From assembly GCF_002272245.1 (NCBI RefSeq), contig NZ_NPDD01000140.1:1-34032 (forward strand): a stretch of 34,032 nt of DNA, written 5' to 3'. A program made the position numbers and the translations under genes. How positions within the stretch are numbered: the stretch's first letter is position 1; every line of letters starts with the position of its first letter. Positions 1 through 7,603 of the stretch are shown here, piece after piece. Source of the stretch: Bacillus sp. 7884-1. GTDB taxonomy: Bacteria > Bacillota > Bacilli > Bacillales > Cytobacillaceae. The notes beneath the pieces are model-generated. The model saw only the letters and a list, made by a program, of their open reading frames with translations. It was not told where the DNA came from and did no database searches.

Positions 1-80
1 ATGCGATAGCATTTTCGAGGAGTCTCGTGCCTTCCACGGAAATCAACAGAGTGTCCAAAATCAACAGGCACCTTTAACAC
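1..80. repeat. End of a dispersed Bacillus-type repeat
   Basis: The first 80 bases carry the phrases GAGTCTCGTGCCTTCCACGG and GGAAATCAAC, with AAATCAAC occurring twice about 20 bases apart. From memory, the same phrases occur in a short imperfect repeat scattered between genes in Bacillus and Neobacillus. No reading frame is seen. The stretch lies downstream of the PspA-like gene and may contribute RNA structure at the transcript end. The element continues beyond the left edge, so its full form is not visible. Confidence 0.4.
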
Positions 81-89
81 AGCTATTAA

Positions 90-722
90 TTATATCGATT
101 GCTTCATGTCTTTTTCTAATTGATTGATACGTGCATCAATCGTTGTTTGATTATATGAACGATTGACTTGATTTTCGAGTCGGTCGATGTAATTTTCAAT
201 TTCTTTGAAACGTGAGTATGATTTATCTGAGTAAGTGTTCGTTTCTAAAACTTGATTGATTTGATGGTTCGCTCTTGTTACGTTTTCACGTCCCATTAGC
301 TCCATCCGGCGAAGCTGCATATCTTTTAGTTTGTTCTTCATCTCTCCAAGCTTTCTTTCTAGTTCGCCTAACTGAACTTTAACTTGCTCAAGGGATGCTC
401 TTAATCTCTCTGTGCGATTTGAATATAGTTCATACTCATTTGAAGCAAATTGATAAAGCTCTGTTTCTTCCGCTTTTAAAGCAATTTCAGCTTGATGCTT
501 CCTTTTTTCAGCTAACTGCTCCGCATGGTACAGCTCTTTTGTAAACTCATCCTTAAGTGCAGATTGTCGCTCCAAGAATTCCGCTACCTTTTCTGTTTCC
601 TGTTCGCACTGGCGAAGGTATTGATTAAGTAACGCAATCGGATTGTGTTTTTCCTTTTTTTCAATTGCCTCGTCTAAGTCTGCGATAACAGTATCTTTAA
701 TTCTTGTGAAAAGATTTGTCAT
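90..722 (-). CDS. PspA/IM30 family protein
   Basis: A 210-residue, strongly charged and almost wholly alpha-helical protein, matching the PspA/IM30/LiaH family (usual length 210-230). The N-terminus (MTNLFTRIKDTV) is the short amphipathic helix that binds membranes. Residues about 25-150 are a long heptad coiled coil rich in Glu, Lys and Leu. Family members assemble into rings or rods on the inner face of the membrane and protect it under envelope stress. The start is supported by the RBS GAGGAGAG. It lies 19 bases downstream of a small membrane-protein gene, so the two probably form one operon. No LiaRS-like regulator is seen nearby. Identity is firm at family level only. Confidence 0.85.
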   Translation of the reverse strand: MTNLFTRIKDTVIADLDEAIEKKEKHNPIALLNQYLRQCEQETEKVAEFLERQSALKDEFTKELYHAEQLAEKRKHQAEIALKAEETELYQFASNEYELYSNRTERLRASLEQVKVQLGELERKLGEMKNKLKDMQLRRMELMGRENVTRANHQINQVLETNTYSDKSYSRFKEIENYIDRLENQVNRSYNQTTIDARINQLEKDMKQSI

Positions 723-741
723 TTTAATTTCTCTCCTCTGA

Positions 742-1089
742 TTAGTAGTTTTTTATTTCATTCCATTGTTTTTCAAAATTTACAAATGGATCAGATTCTT
801 CTTTAACTACAGAATGTTTGCTGGAATTCCAATTTTTATAGACTAGGTAAAGAATGTAAGCAGCAACTACACCGATAATGGCAGGTGCATTAGAGATAGA
901 AGCCATTAGAAAAATAACCCCGAAAATCCCCAGCGCAATTTTCCATCCAGTTGATTCTGCTTTTAAAAACTGTTTGTAAATGAAATATAAAACCGCCAGA
1001 CTTATTAGTAACCCCACCATCGGACCAATTGTAGAAAGTAAGATGATGGTTGCAATTCCTCCTGCTATACATAAACCAAATTTTTTCAT
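742..1089 (-). CDS. Small membrane protein, lmo0954 type
   Basis: A 115-residue protein with two or three hydrophobic segments (about residues 5-38 and 50-85) and a charged C-terminal tail ending KQWNEIKNY. This resembles the lmo0954 family of Firmicute membrane proteins, which are commonly paired with PspA-like proteins. The likely role is a membrane anchor or partner for the downstream PspA-like coiled-coil protein. The start follows a strong RBS (AAAGGAGGAAAACAAA before ATG). A function other than partnership with PspA cannot be read from the sequence. Confidence 0.7.
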   Translation of the reverse strand: MKKFGLCIAGGIATIILLSTIGPMVGLLISLAVLYFIYKQFLKAESTGWKIALGIFGVIFLMASISNAPAIIGVVAAYILYLVYKNWNSSKHSVVKEESDPFVNFEKQWNEIKNY

Positions 1090-1189
1090 TTTGTTTTCCT
1101 CCTTTGCTTTCTTGATATCATCTTACCTTTTTTAGATGTTACATATAATTGAGCCTGAGCTTGATTTTCGAATAGGGCTAAAGACGTAG

Positions 1190-1222
1190 AAAGGGTCAGC
1201 CCCCAAAGGAGACTGACCCTTT
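1190..1222. terminator. Hairpin terminator
   Basis: A 10-bp perfect stem (AAAGGGTCAG with CTGACCCTTT) around a 13-base loop. It lies between the membrane-protein operon and the tRNA fragment. It could stop transcription in either direction, but the flanking T-runs are short. Confidence 0.6.
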
Positions 1223-1231
1223 AAATAGAAA

Positions 1232-1260
1232 AAACCTAACATCATAATGATGTTAGGTTT
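1232..1260 (-). terminator. Terminator, probably the ancestral tRNA-Val terminator
   Basis: A perfect 13-bp stem (AAACCTAACATCA) with a 3-base loop, followed on the minus strand by a run of T. It lies 3 bases beyond the duplicated tRNA 3' end. Before the island inserted, this would have ended the tRNA-Val transcript. Confidence 0.8.
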
Positions 1261-1262
1261 AG

Positions 1263-1307
1263 TGATGACCTGTGAGGGATTCGAACCCACGACCCCTTCC
1301 CTGTCAA
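1263..1307 (-). repeat. Left attachment site: tRNA-Val 3' fragment
   Basis: These 45 bases are identical to 15548-15592. They contain the acceptor 3' strand, T arm, variable loop, 3' anticodon-stem strand and most of the anticodon loop of tRNA-Val(GAC), plus three flanking bases. No 5' half of a tRNA follows: the match ends inside the anticodon loop. This is the signature of site-specific integration into a tRNA 3' end, with the intact gene at the other boundary. Confidence 0.92.
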
Positions 1308-1656
1308 AGTGAATTTATAGTATTCTCCTATATCCTAAATGTTCCACAAGGGTTAATAAATCAACCTTTTCACACCCTTTAGTATCCTAAAGGATTTCCT
1401 TTTTATCGATAGTACGTGCCCAAAATGTGACCAATATGGTAAGAAGAAATTAAGCACGCCTTTTTAGGTGTGTTTTTTGTTTGCTTATTTATTACCCTCT
1501 AAACTTAATAAAATTGTATGTCGTATCGTAATTTAAATTATAGTATTTTCCGCGTAGATGTACTCCCTCGCTTTTTAATCCTAACTATTATTCTTTTCCT
1601 GTAAACCCTCCCTCTTCTACTTCATAGCATAAAACTACTTTTAAAGACTTTAAAAT
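1308..1656. other. Non-coding island edge with possible integrase tail
   Basis: No intact gene is seen. On the minus strand, 1353-1441 reads as a short open segment containing WSHFGHVLSIKRK and ending in TAA. This resembles the WS-x-x-G tail that closes many Gram-positive tyrosine integrases, which normally end next to the att site. A plus-strand hairpin (CACGCC and GGTGTG, 1455-1475) is followed by a T-run. The rest is AT-rich without recognisable features. Confidence 0.35.
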
Positions 1657-1660
1657 GAAA

Positions 1661-1677
1661 GACACTCAAAGAGTGCC
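1661..1677 (-). terminator. Terminator of the serine recombinase gene
   Basis: The stem GGCACTC/GAGTGTC with a three-base loop begins at the recombinase stop codon and is followed on the minus strand by TTTC and an AT-rich run. Short but well placed. Confidence 0.55.
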
Positions 1678-2303
1678 TATAATGTTTCTTCATATTGCTT
1701 GATGATTTTATAAAAAGTATTCTTTTTCAGTTCCAATGAATCCATTAACGATACCGCTGTAATTTCGCCTTGTTTCCATCCTACATAGTTCTCTTTTAAT
1801 ATGGCTCTCTGTCCATTAGAAAGCGTTTCTAATGACATAGTAGGTCTACCCAACTGTTTACCTTTCGCCTTCGCTACTGCTATTCCTTCCGCTTGTCGCT
1901 TACGTATATTCTCACGTTCTGTTTCTGCCATGAACGATAATACTTGTAACACTAAATCACTTACAAATGTTCCTAATGTGTCCTTATGCTGTGTCGTATC
2001 CAATAATGGCATATCTATTACTTTTATATCTGCTTTAATTTCGTGAGTGATATGTTCCCACTCTTTTTTTATTTCTTTTGAATTTCTACCGAAACGGTCA
2101 ATTGATTTAATATATAGAAGGTCACCTTCACGTAATTGTATTTTTAACGCCTGATATTGTGGTCTATCAAAGTTTTTCCCGCTTTGCTTATCAATGAATA
2201 TGTCACGCTCATTAATACCTAAATCAATTAGTTCTGTTAGCTGACGGTCAAGGTTTTGGTCTTTACTTGAAACACGAATATAACCGAATGTTTTTTTACT
2301 CAT
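1677..2303 (-). CDS. Small serine recombinase (resolvase/invertase)
   Basis: A 208-residue protein of the Tn3-resolvase/Pin-invertase family. Visible features are the N-terminal GYIRVSS with the catalytic Ser at residue 12, the DRFGRN motif near residue 70, the long E-helix (AETERENIRKRQAEGI) near 130-145, and a C-terminal helix-turn-helix beginning at GRPTMS. Length and order match resolvases and invertases rather than large serine integrases. Such enzymes act on short palindromic sites, and palindromes lie directly upstream (2351-2388). It has its own terminator. Because integration at a tRNA is usually done by tyrosine recombinases, this enzyme probably serves internal resolution or inversion and did not insert the island. 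The start is supported by AAGGAG upstream. Confidence 0.93.
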   Translation of the reverse strand: MSKKTFGYIRVSSKDQNLDRQLTELIDLGINERDIFIDKQSGKNFDRPQYQALKIQLREGDLLYIKSIDRFGRNSKEIKKEWEHITHEIKADIKVIDMPLLDTTQHKDTLGTFVSDLVLQVLSFMAETERENIRKRQAEGIAVAKAKGKQLGRPTMSLETLSNGQRAILKENYVGWKQGEITAVSLMDSLELKKNTFYKIIKQYEETL

Positions 2304-2350
2304 GATGTTAGTATCTCCTTTGTTAGATGATACTTAAATTATATCATTAT

Positions 2351-2388
2351 CGTTTATAAAAGTATCTAATTATTTATAAACGTTTATA
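2351..2388. promoter_or_regulatory. Palindromic recombinase site or operator (res-like)
   Basis: Three copies of one half-site occur in 38 bases: CGTTTATAAA (2351), its inverse TTTATAAACG (2373) and CGTTTATATA (2381). The last two overlap to form a perfect 14-bp palindrome TATAAACGTTTATA (2375-2388). It lies 48-85 bases upstream of the recombinase start, and a TATAAT box (minus strand, about 2338-2343) lies between. Resolvases usually bind such sites to recombine DNA and to repress their own gene. The role is inferred from position. Confidence 0.5.
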
Positions 2389-2625
2389 TAGTAATTTTAT
2401 ACATTTACAATCATATTAAAAGCTAATTTCAAGGTAACTATATAGTGTTTGTAAAGGTGTACTTTTTCAAACATGATTAACATGGTAACAATTTACTAAT
2501 ATTTATATACCATTTATTATTAAGCTAACGAGCAGTTTAGTTTTTTATTCTTTTTTAGAGGGTGTAAGGAAAAGGAAAAGCATAAAACAAAAGGAATTGA
2601 AAAAATAAAAAGTGAGGTTCAAAAA
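2389..2625. other. AT-rich divergent intergenic region
   Basis: This region between the recombinase and the divergently transcribed small lipoprotein gene is very AT-rich. No gene is seen. It should hold the promoter of the lipoprotein gene, but no clear sigma-A boxes could be chosen with confidence. Confidence 0.4.
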
Positions 2626-2940
2626 ATGAAAATAATGAATGTAGTATGGGTTTTATTAATCGTATTAGGTATGTTATCTGGTTGTTCCGAAGGTCCTCCG
2701 ATTGACCATTTTGAAGAGAAAATAGTAGAAGCAACCGTAGTCAAAAAAGAACACGTAAGAGATGTGTCGGAATGGGAAATCACCCTCCAATATAAAGATA
2801 ACGTCATAGTATATGGATATGACCATTCGGACTATTACAATCAGATAAAAGAAGGGGATAAAGTGCCTGTTACCTTAAGAAAAGGTTACACAAAGGAAAA
2901 CAAATTGGAAGATGAAACGATAGACCCAGTCAACGAATAA
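2626..2940 (+). CDS. Small putative lipoprotein, unknown function
   Basis: A 104-residue protein with a lipoprotein signal peptide: basic start MKIMN, hydrophobic core VVWVLLIVLGM and lipobox LSGC with Cys at residue 20. The mature part is short and charged (EKIVEATVVKKEHVRD, then VTLRKGYTKEN), most likely a small beta-rich domain outside the membrane. The family is not recognised. It stands alone between the recombinase and the intron remnant and is probably island cargo. RBS GTGAGG lies 9 bases before the ATG. Confidence 0.7.
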   Translation: MKIMNVVWVLLIVLGMLSGCSEGPPIDHFEEKIVEATVVKKEHVRDVSEWEITLQYKDNVIVYGYDHSDYYNQIKEGDKVPVTLRKGYTKENKLEDETIDPVNE

Positions 2941-3072
2941 AAATATGAAAAAGCGATGAAATTATAAAGATTCTTCTGCAACTAAAGGGTCAGTTTAGTT
3001 GGCTTATGACAATATTTACCAATATATAAAGCGATTTCGAAAAAATATAACTTTATTATTAATGGTTTAAAG

Positions 3073-3575
3073 AAAAGGTGATCTCAGCAGTTGATTATCT
3101 GCTTGTTGTTGTTGGTGCTTATTATGCATATGTCTCCTTTACTGGAGATGAAAAAGAAGGTAGCAGGTTTTAGAGTGGTATTTGATTTTAGTTCAACAAT
3201 CGGGCCAGATTGTGGAATAAGAAAAAGAATTTCTAAAAGCTAACGAGGTTCACTGCCATCATTACATTCCTTTAATAACCTAAGAATCCTTCACGAAGAT
3301 ATTCATACAGTCATCCACCAAACAGACAGAAACTCAATTGATTTACGATTAAAGAACTTTAAACTCAATCAAGACGTAATAAAAAAGATTAACAAATATC
3401 GTAAGCGATGCGGGATGGAATCCAATATAATAACTTAACATCTTTGAGTAACTTGGAACTTATAATCTAGTAAGTAAAGTTAGATGGAGCGCGGAATGAG
3501 GGGAAACTTTCACGTTCCGTGTAGAGAAGGGGAAAAGCTGGAGATAACATCAAATGCTTACCTATTGCCACCTAT
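3073..3575 (+). mobile_element. Degenerate 3' end of a group II intron
   Basis: The tail of an intron-encoded maturase (3244-3438) is followed by RNA-like sequence resembling intron domains IV-VI. A hairpin at about 3489-3521 pairs CGGAA with TTCCG around a GGGGAAAC-containing loop. Then come GGGGAAAAGCTGGAGATAAC and CTTACCTATTGCC, phrases I associate with the 3' ends of Bacillus group II introns. The 5' part of the intron and nearly all of the reverse transcriptase are missing, so it cannot splice or move. The 5' limit given here is approximate. Confidence 0.55.
3244..3438 (+). pseudogene. Group II intron maturase C-terminal fragment (HNH-like)
   Basis: The open segment ends in TAA and reads NNLRILHEDIHTVIH, followed by a Lys/Asn-rich tail (KINKYRKRCGM). 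Another frame just upstream reads EVHCHHYIPL. Together, across one frameshift, they resemble the HNH endonuclease domain (HH..., N, H...H) and C-terminal tail of group II intron reverse transcriptases. No start codon, RT domain or RBS is present. Non-functional. Confidence 0.5.
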
Positions 3576-3620
3576 CTAATTGAATACAGGGATTAAGGGA
3601 AAAAACAATTGTTTCTGTGA

Positions 3621-3651
3621 TGAATATTCTACATCAACATCGTTCATAATA
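3621..3651 (+). promoter_or_regulatory. Sigma-G type promoter of the germination operon
   Basis: TGAATA (3621-3626) and CATAATA (3645-3651) are separated by 18 bases. Both match the published sigma-G pattern (TGnATR, then CATnnTA) fully. Transcription would begin near 3658, about 30 bases before the first germination gene. Forespore expression is what is expected for germinant receptors. Confidence 0.8.
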
Positions 3652-3688
3652 ATTGTTAGTTAATTTAAACATAGAAAGAAGATAATAT

Positions 3689-5236
3689 ATGAGATTTTTC
3701 CGTTATCGATACCAAAATAAAAAGAATTCTATCCCAGAAATAAAATTGAACAGAATTTATTCTGATTTAAGTATAAACTTGTCCGGTGAATTATCTGAAA
3801 ATTTAGATGTTTTACATAGATTGTTTATCAACACATCTGATTTGGTTGTTCGACAATTTAAAAGTAAACAGAATGGAAGTCGGAATGCTCTTGTTTATCT
3901 TGAAGGATTAGCAGATAAAAACTTAATCAACGACCATATTCTACGTCCTCTGATGTTTGATAAAAGCCTCAACTCCAGTCTTGAATCTGTAGTGACAATT
4001 GGTAGTATAAAATATATAAATAGTTGGAGAGAAATAGAAAAAACGATATTACATGGTGGAAGTGTTTTGTTTATTGATGACCTTACAAAGGCGGCGGTAT
4101 TCAATACTCAAGGGTGGCCACAAAGGGCGATTGAAGATCCACAGCTCGAAGCTTCCTTAAAGGGAGCACATCAAGGATTTACAGAAACTGGCAGTCAGAA
4201 TATCGCTATGATTCGTCGCTTTATAGCAAATCGTGAATTAAAAATAAAGGAGTACACAGTCGGAAAGAGGTCTGAGAGTAAAGTTTCCATTCTTTATTTG
4301 GCCGATGTCGCCCATCCAGAAATTTTAAAGGAATTAGAAGACCGTATCAAACATTTAGATGTGGATTGCATTTTAAATACTGGAGAATTAGCAGAGTACA
4401 TTGAGGACAACCCATATTCTCCATTCCCACAGTTTTTAATGACCGAACGACCAGATTCTGCCGCGTCCCAACTTTTACAGGGTAGGTTGTGTGTGATTGT
4501 AGACCGTTCTTCTAGCGCATTAATCGCACCAACTGCGATGATTTCATTTTTACAAAGCGTCGATGACTACAGTACAAGATGGATAGTAGCTTCTTTTATA
4601 AGGATTTTAAGGTTTTTAGCTTTTTTAATTGCTATTTTTTTACCTGCATTATATATTTCAATCATTTCTTTTAACTTCCAAATAATCCCTATGGATTTGT
4701 TACTATCGATAGGAGAGTCAAGGGAACGGGTACCATTTTCGCCTATAATTGAAGCATTATTGATGGAAATTACATTAGAGTTATTACGAGAGGCTGGTAT
4801 ACGCCTTCCTTCACCTATTGGACAAACAGTAGGAATTGTTGGAGGAATCGTAATTGGTCAGGCAGCGGTCGAGGCAGGTATCGTTAGTAACATAATGGTA
4901 ATCGTTGTTTCATTTACAGCCATCGCTTCTTTTAGTATCCCAAACTATGACATGGCATCTAGTATTCGCTTAATCCGTTTCCCGATGATGTTAATTGCTT
5001 GGATGTTCGGTATAGTAGGGATAATGGTTGGATGGATGTTATTAATTGGACATCTCTTGTCTCTTAAATCACTCGGTACACCTTATTTCTCTCCTTTAGC
5101 TCCTGTACGTTTCTCAGATTGGAAAGATACTTTTATTCGTGTGCCACTTTGGAAAATGACTACTCGTCCAAAAAGTACCAGGGCAATTCAATCCAAGAGG
5201 ATGGGATCAAATCGGCCATTGGAGGATGACAAATGA
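3689..5236 (+). CDS. Germinant receptor subunit A (GerA family)
   Basis: A 515-residue GerAA/GerKA-type spore germination protein, close to the family length (about 480-520). Residues 1-300 form the large soluble N-terminal region (family phrases such as LFIDDLTKA and HQGFTE). Residues about 300-460 hold four or five membrane segments including FLALFLPALYIS-like and PIGQTVGIVGGIVIGQAAV stretches typical of the family. In spores it sits in the inner membrane with the B and C subunits and takes part in germinant signalling. It overlaps the next gene by 4 bases (ATGA). The RBS is weak (AGAAGATAA). The germinant cannot be predicted. Its place on a tRNA island marks it as an acquired receptor. Confidence 0.95.
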   Translation: MRFFRYRYQNKKNSIPEIKLNRIYSDLSINLSGELSENLDVLHRLFINTSDLVVRQFKSKQNGSRNALVYLEGLADKNLINDHILRPLMFDKSLNSSLESVVTIGSIKYINSWREIEKTILHGGSVLFIDDLTKAAVFNTQGWPQRAIEDPQLEASLKGAHQGFTETGSQNIAMIRRFIANRELKIKEYTVGKRSESKVSILYLADVAHPEILKELEDRIKHLDVDCILNTGELAEYIEDNPYSPFPQFLMTERPDSAASQLLQGRLCVIVDRSSSALIAPTAMISFLQSVDDYSTRWIVASFIRILRFLAFLIAIFLPALYISIISFNFQIIPMDLLLSIGESRERVPFSPIIEALLMEITLELLREAGIRLPSPIGQTVGIVGGIVIGQAAVEAGIVSNIMVIVVSFTAIASFSIPNYDMASSIRLIRFPMMLIAWMFGIVGIMVGWMLLIGHLLSLKSLGTPYFSPLAPVRFSDWKDTFIRVPLWKMTTRPKSTRAIQSKRMGSNRPLEDDK

Positions 5237-6333
5237 AGAAATATGCTTTTCAAGAAATTACCTTTATGCAGTATATTTTTTTAATTCATGGTACACAAGT
5301 TGGCATAGGTTTTCTTTCACTTCCAGGTCGACTTGCAGAGGAGAGTGGTACAGACGGTTGGATGAGTATTCTAATTGGTTGGATTTTCTCAATTATAGCA
5401 AGTTTAATAATTATTCAATTAATGAAAAAACATCCGGATAAAAATGTGGTTGATCTTTTACAACGTTATTTCGGAAAGTGGCTTGGTAGTCTTGGTACCA
5501 TTTTACTTACCCTCTATTTAGCATTTATGGCTTTTGCTATAATCCATCGTACAGCCTTGTATGTCAATTCTTGGGTTTTACATCAAACCCCATCATATAT
5601 TTTATTAATCCTTTTTACAATTCCATCATATCTCATCATTCATGGTGGTGTACGTAATATTGCCAGATATGCAGAATTGGTTTTTTTAATGTCAATCTGG
5701 ATGTACCTTGTGTACTTGATTCCATTAAAAGACAGCCACTGGATTAATTTGTTACCCCTCTTTAAAGAGGGGTTACAGCCATTATTACTTAGTATCAAAA
5801 CGACAGTGTTTTCTTTTTTGGGGTTTGAGATCACCTTATTTTTATACCCATATTTAAAAAAAAAACAACTGGCTTCAATTGGAATCATCATTGCGAATAC
5901 ACTTTCTATGCTCGTTTATTTATACATAACCATTATTTGCTTCGCTTTTTTCAGTCCAGATGAAATTACTAAATTTTTTGAGCCAACACTCTATATTCTA
6001 AGGATTATTGAATTTAAATTTGTAGAAAGAGTTGACATTATTGTCATGTCATTCTATATAATAGTCATTTCAAAAGTATGGATTCCTTATATGTTATTTA
6101 CAGTAATGTCTACAAGTCAAATACTTAATAATCAAGATTATAAAAAGCTTTTGTTCCTTCTACTCGTGTTATTTGTACTCGTTACTGGTATAATAAACCC
6201 TTCTTTTAACGCTAATACCTCTTTAATGAAAATTTTAGAAAAATTTGGGTTCATCATAGCGTTTGTTTTTCCAATATGTTTTTGGTTTTATATGTCAGTA
6301 TCGGATCGAATATTTAGGAGAGAAAATATATGA
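5233..6333 (+). CDS. Germinant receptor subunit B (GerAB permease)
   Basis: A 366-residue integral membrane protein with about ten hydrophobic segments, in the amino acid/polyamine transporter-like fold of GerAB/GerKB proteins. The start region (FMQYIFLIHGTQVGIGFLSLP) contains the characteristic GxGxLSLP-like turn in helix 1, where the B subunit binds germinant in the family. It begins inside the stop of the A subunit (ATGA) and ends inside the start of the C subunit, so all three are translationally coupled. Full length, with no frameshift. Confidence 0.95.
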   Translation: MKKYAFQEITFMQYIFLIHGTQVGIGFLSLPGRLAEESGTDGWMSILIGWIFSIIASLIIIQLMKKHPDKNVVDLLQRYFGKWLGSLGTILLTLYLAFMAFAIIHRTALYVNSWVLHQTPSYILLILFTIPSYLIIHGGVRNIARYAELVFLMSIWMYLVYLIPLKDSHWINLLPLFKEGLQPLLLSIKTTVFSFLGFEITLFLYPYLKKKQLASIGIIIANTLSMLVYLYITIICFAFFSPDEITKFFEPTLYILRIIEFKFVERVDIIVMSFYIIVISKVWIPYMLFTVMSTSQILNNQDYKKLLFLLLVLFVLVTGIINPSFNANTSLMKILEKFGFIIAFVFPICFWFYMSVSDRIFRRENI

Positions 6334-7451
6334 AGAGAAGATTAATATTTATACTAGTTATTATATATGTTGTTTTTCTTCAGGGTTGTAATAGAAGCCG
6401 TCAGATATTAGAAGATCTTACGCTAACATTGGTTGTAGGTATGGATTTAGATGAAGAAAACAATCTTATTATATATACATCCAGTCCTGTATTTAGTGAA
6501 GAGGCTGAGAAAAAATCGGAAGAATACGGAGTAAAATCACAATCACTACGTCAATCTAGGGGGAAATTTGATGCAAGAGTCGCTGGTCTCACCACTGGAG
6601 GAAAGGTTCAAGTAATTCTCCTAGGAAAAAAAATCCTGCAACAGGAAAATTGGTTTCGTTTACTCGATCTTATGTATAGGGAACCAGATTTTTCTACGAC
6701 AGCTAGAGTTGTTTGCGTTGACGGTACCGTATCTGAACTCATTCAATATCAGGGTGAAGATAAGCCACGGCTTTCTATTCAACTAACAAAGTTAATCGAT
6801 ACAGCTAATGAAAGAAATATTGTTGTAAAAACAAATCTTAAAGAATTGCACAGACAAATGTATGAAAAAGGGGTTACCCCTGCCATTACCGAAATTAAAA
6901 AGAATCAAGATGTTATTTTAACTGGAACAGCATTATTAGATAAAAGCGGGAAATATGCTTTTAAACTAAATATTGAAAAAAATCCTTTGTTACATATTTT
7001 GCAACATCAAGTGAAGGGGGACCTCTCATTATCTCTTTCACTTCCAGAACTAAACGAAAGTAATAGTGTATTTAGTAATAATGAGACAAGCTTCGTTGTC
7101 CAACAACTGAAACGAAAAATAAATGTCAATTACAAAATGGACAAATTTCATTTTGATATACAATTAAATATGCCAATTTACTTTAAAGAACGCCTTTTTA
7201 CATTTGATACTGTAAAGAATGAGAAAAAAATGGAAAAAATGATTGAAGAGCAGCTCGAAAAACAATTTAAAAACCTAATTCAAGATTTTCAAGAACATGA
7301 AATCGATCCAATTGGGTTGGGTATGTATGCTAGAGCCTATCAATATGATTCTTGGAAAAAGGTTCAAAATCAATGGGGAGAAGCAATGGGAAAAGCTGAA
7401 TTTAATGTTTCTGTGAAAATTGATATAAAAGATTCAGGAATAATAAAATGA
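6330..7451 (+). CDS. Germinant receptor lipoprotein subunit C (Ger(x)C)
   Basis: A 373-residue Ger(x)C-family protein. The signal peptide has lipobox LQGC with Cys at residue 20. The mature N-terminus RSRQILEDLTLTLVVGMDLDEE is the conserved opening in which Ger(x)C proteins mention their D/G-rich first strand. Three alpha/beta domains follow and the length is normal (360-400). It is lipid-anchored at the outer face of the inner spore membrane, where it completes the receptor. The order A-B-C is that of gerA and gerB operons; gerK of B. subtilis is A-C-B. No strong terminator was found before the IS110 remnant. Confidence 0.95.
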   Translation: MKRRLIFILVIIYVVFLQGCNRSRQILEDLTLTLVVGMDLDEENNLIIYTSSPVFSEEAEKKSEEYGVKSQSLRQSRGKFDARVAGLTTGGKVQVILLGKKILQQENWFRLLDLMYREPDFSTTARVVCVDGTVSELIQYQGEDKPRLSIQLTKLIDTANERNIVVKTNLKELHRQMYEKGVTPAITEIKKNQDVILTGTALLDKSGKYAFKLNIEKNPLLHILQHQVKGDLSLSLSLPELNESNSVFSNNETSFVVQQLKRKINVNYKMDKFHFDIQLNMPIYFKERLFTFDTVKNEKKMEKMIEEQLEKQFKNLIQDFQEHEIDPIGLGMYARAYQYDSWKKVQNQWGEAMGKAEFNVSVKIDIKDSGIIK

Positions 7452-7603
7452 AAATAAGGACTAGGATTCCCTTTAAAATGAACTACCATGAAAATTAACT
7501 TCTGCAACGATCTAAATTTGGCAATACTAAAGAAGACGCAGCTCTTTCATTTTTTTTAAAAGAGGCGACTGATCGGTAGGAGCGTTATTATAGAGTAATG
7601 GAT

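Noticed and set aside
1677..2303. Serine recombinase as the enzyme that integrated the island
   Set aside because: It is a small resolvase/invertase type. A 45-bp duplicated tRNA 3' end with crossover in the anticodon loop is the mark of a tyrosine integrase.
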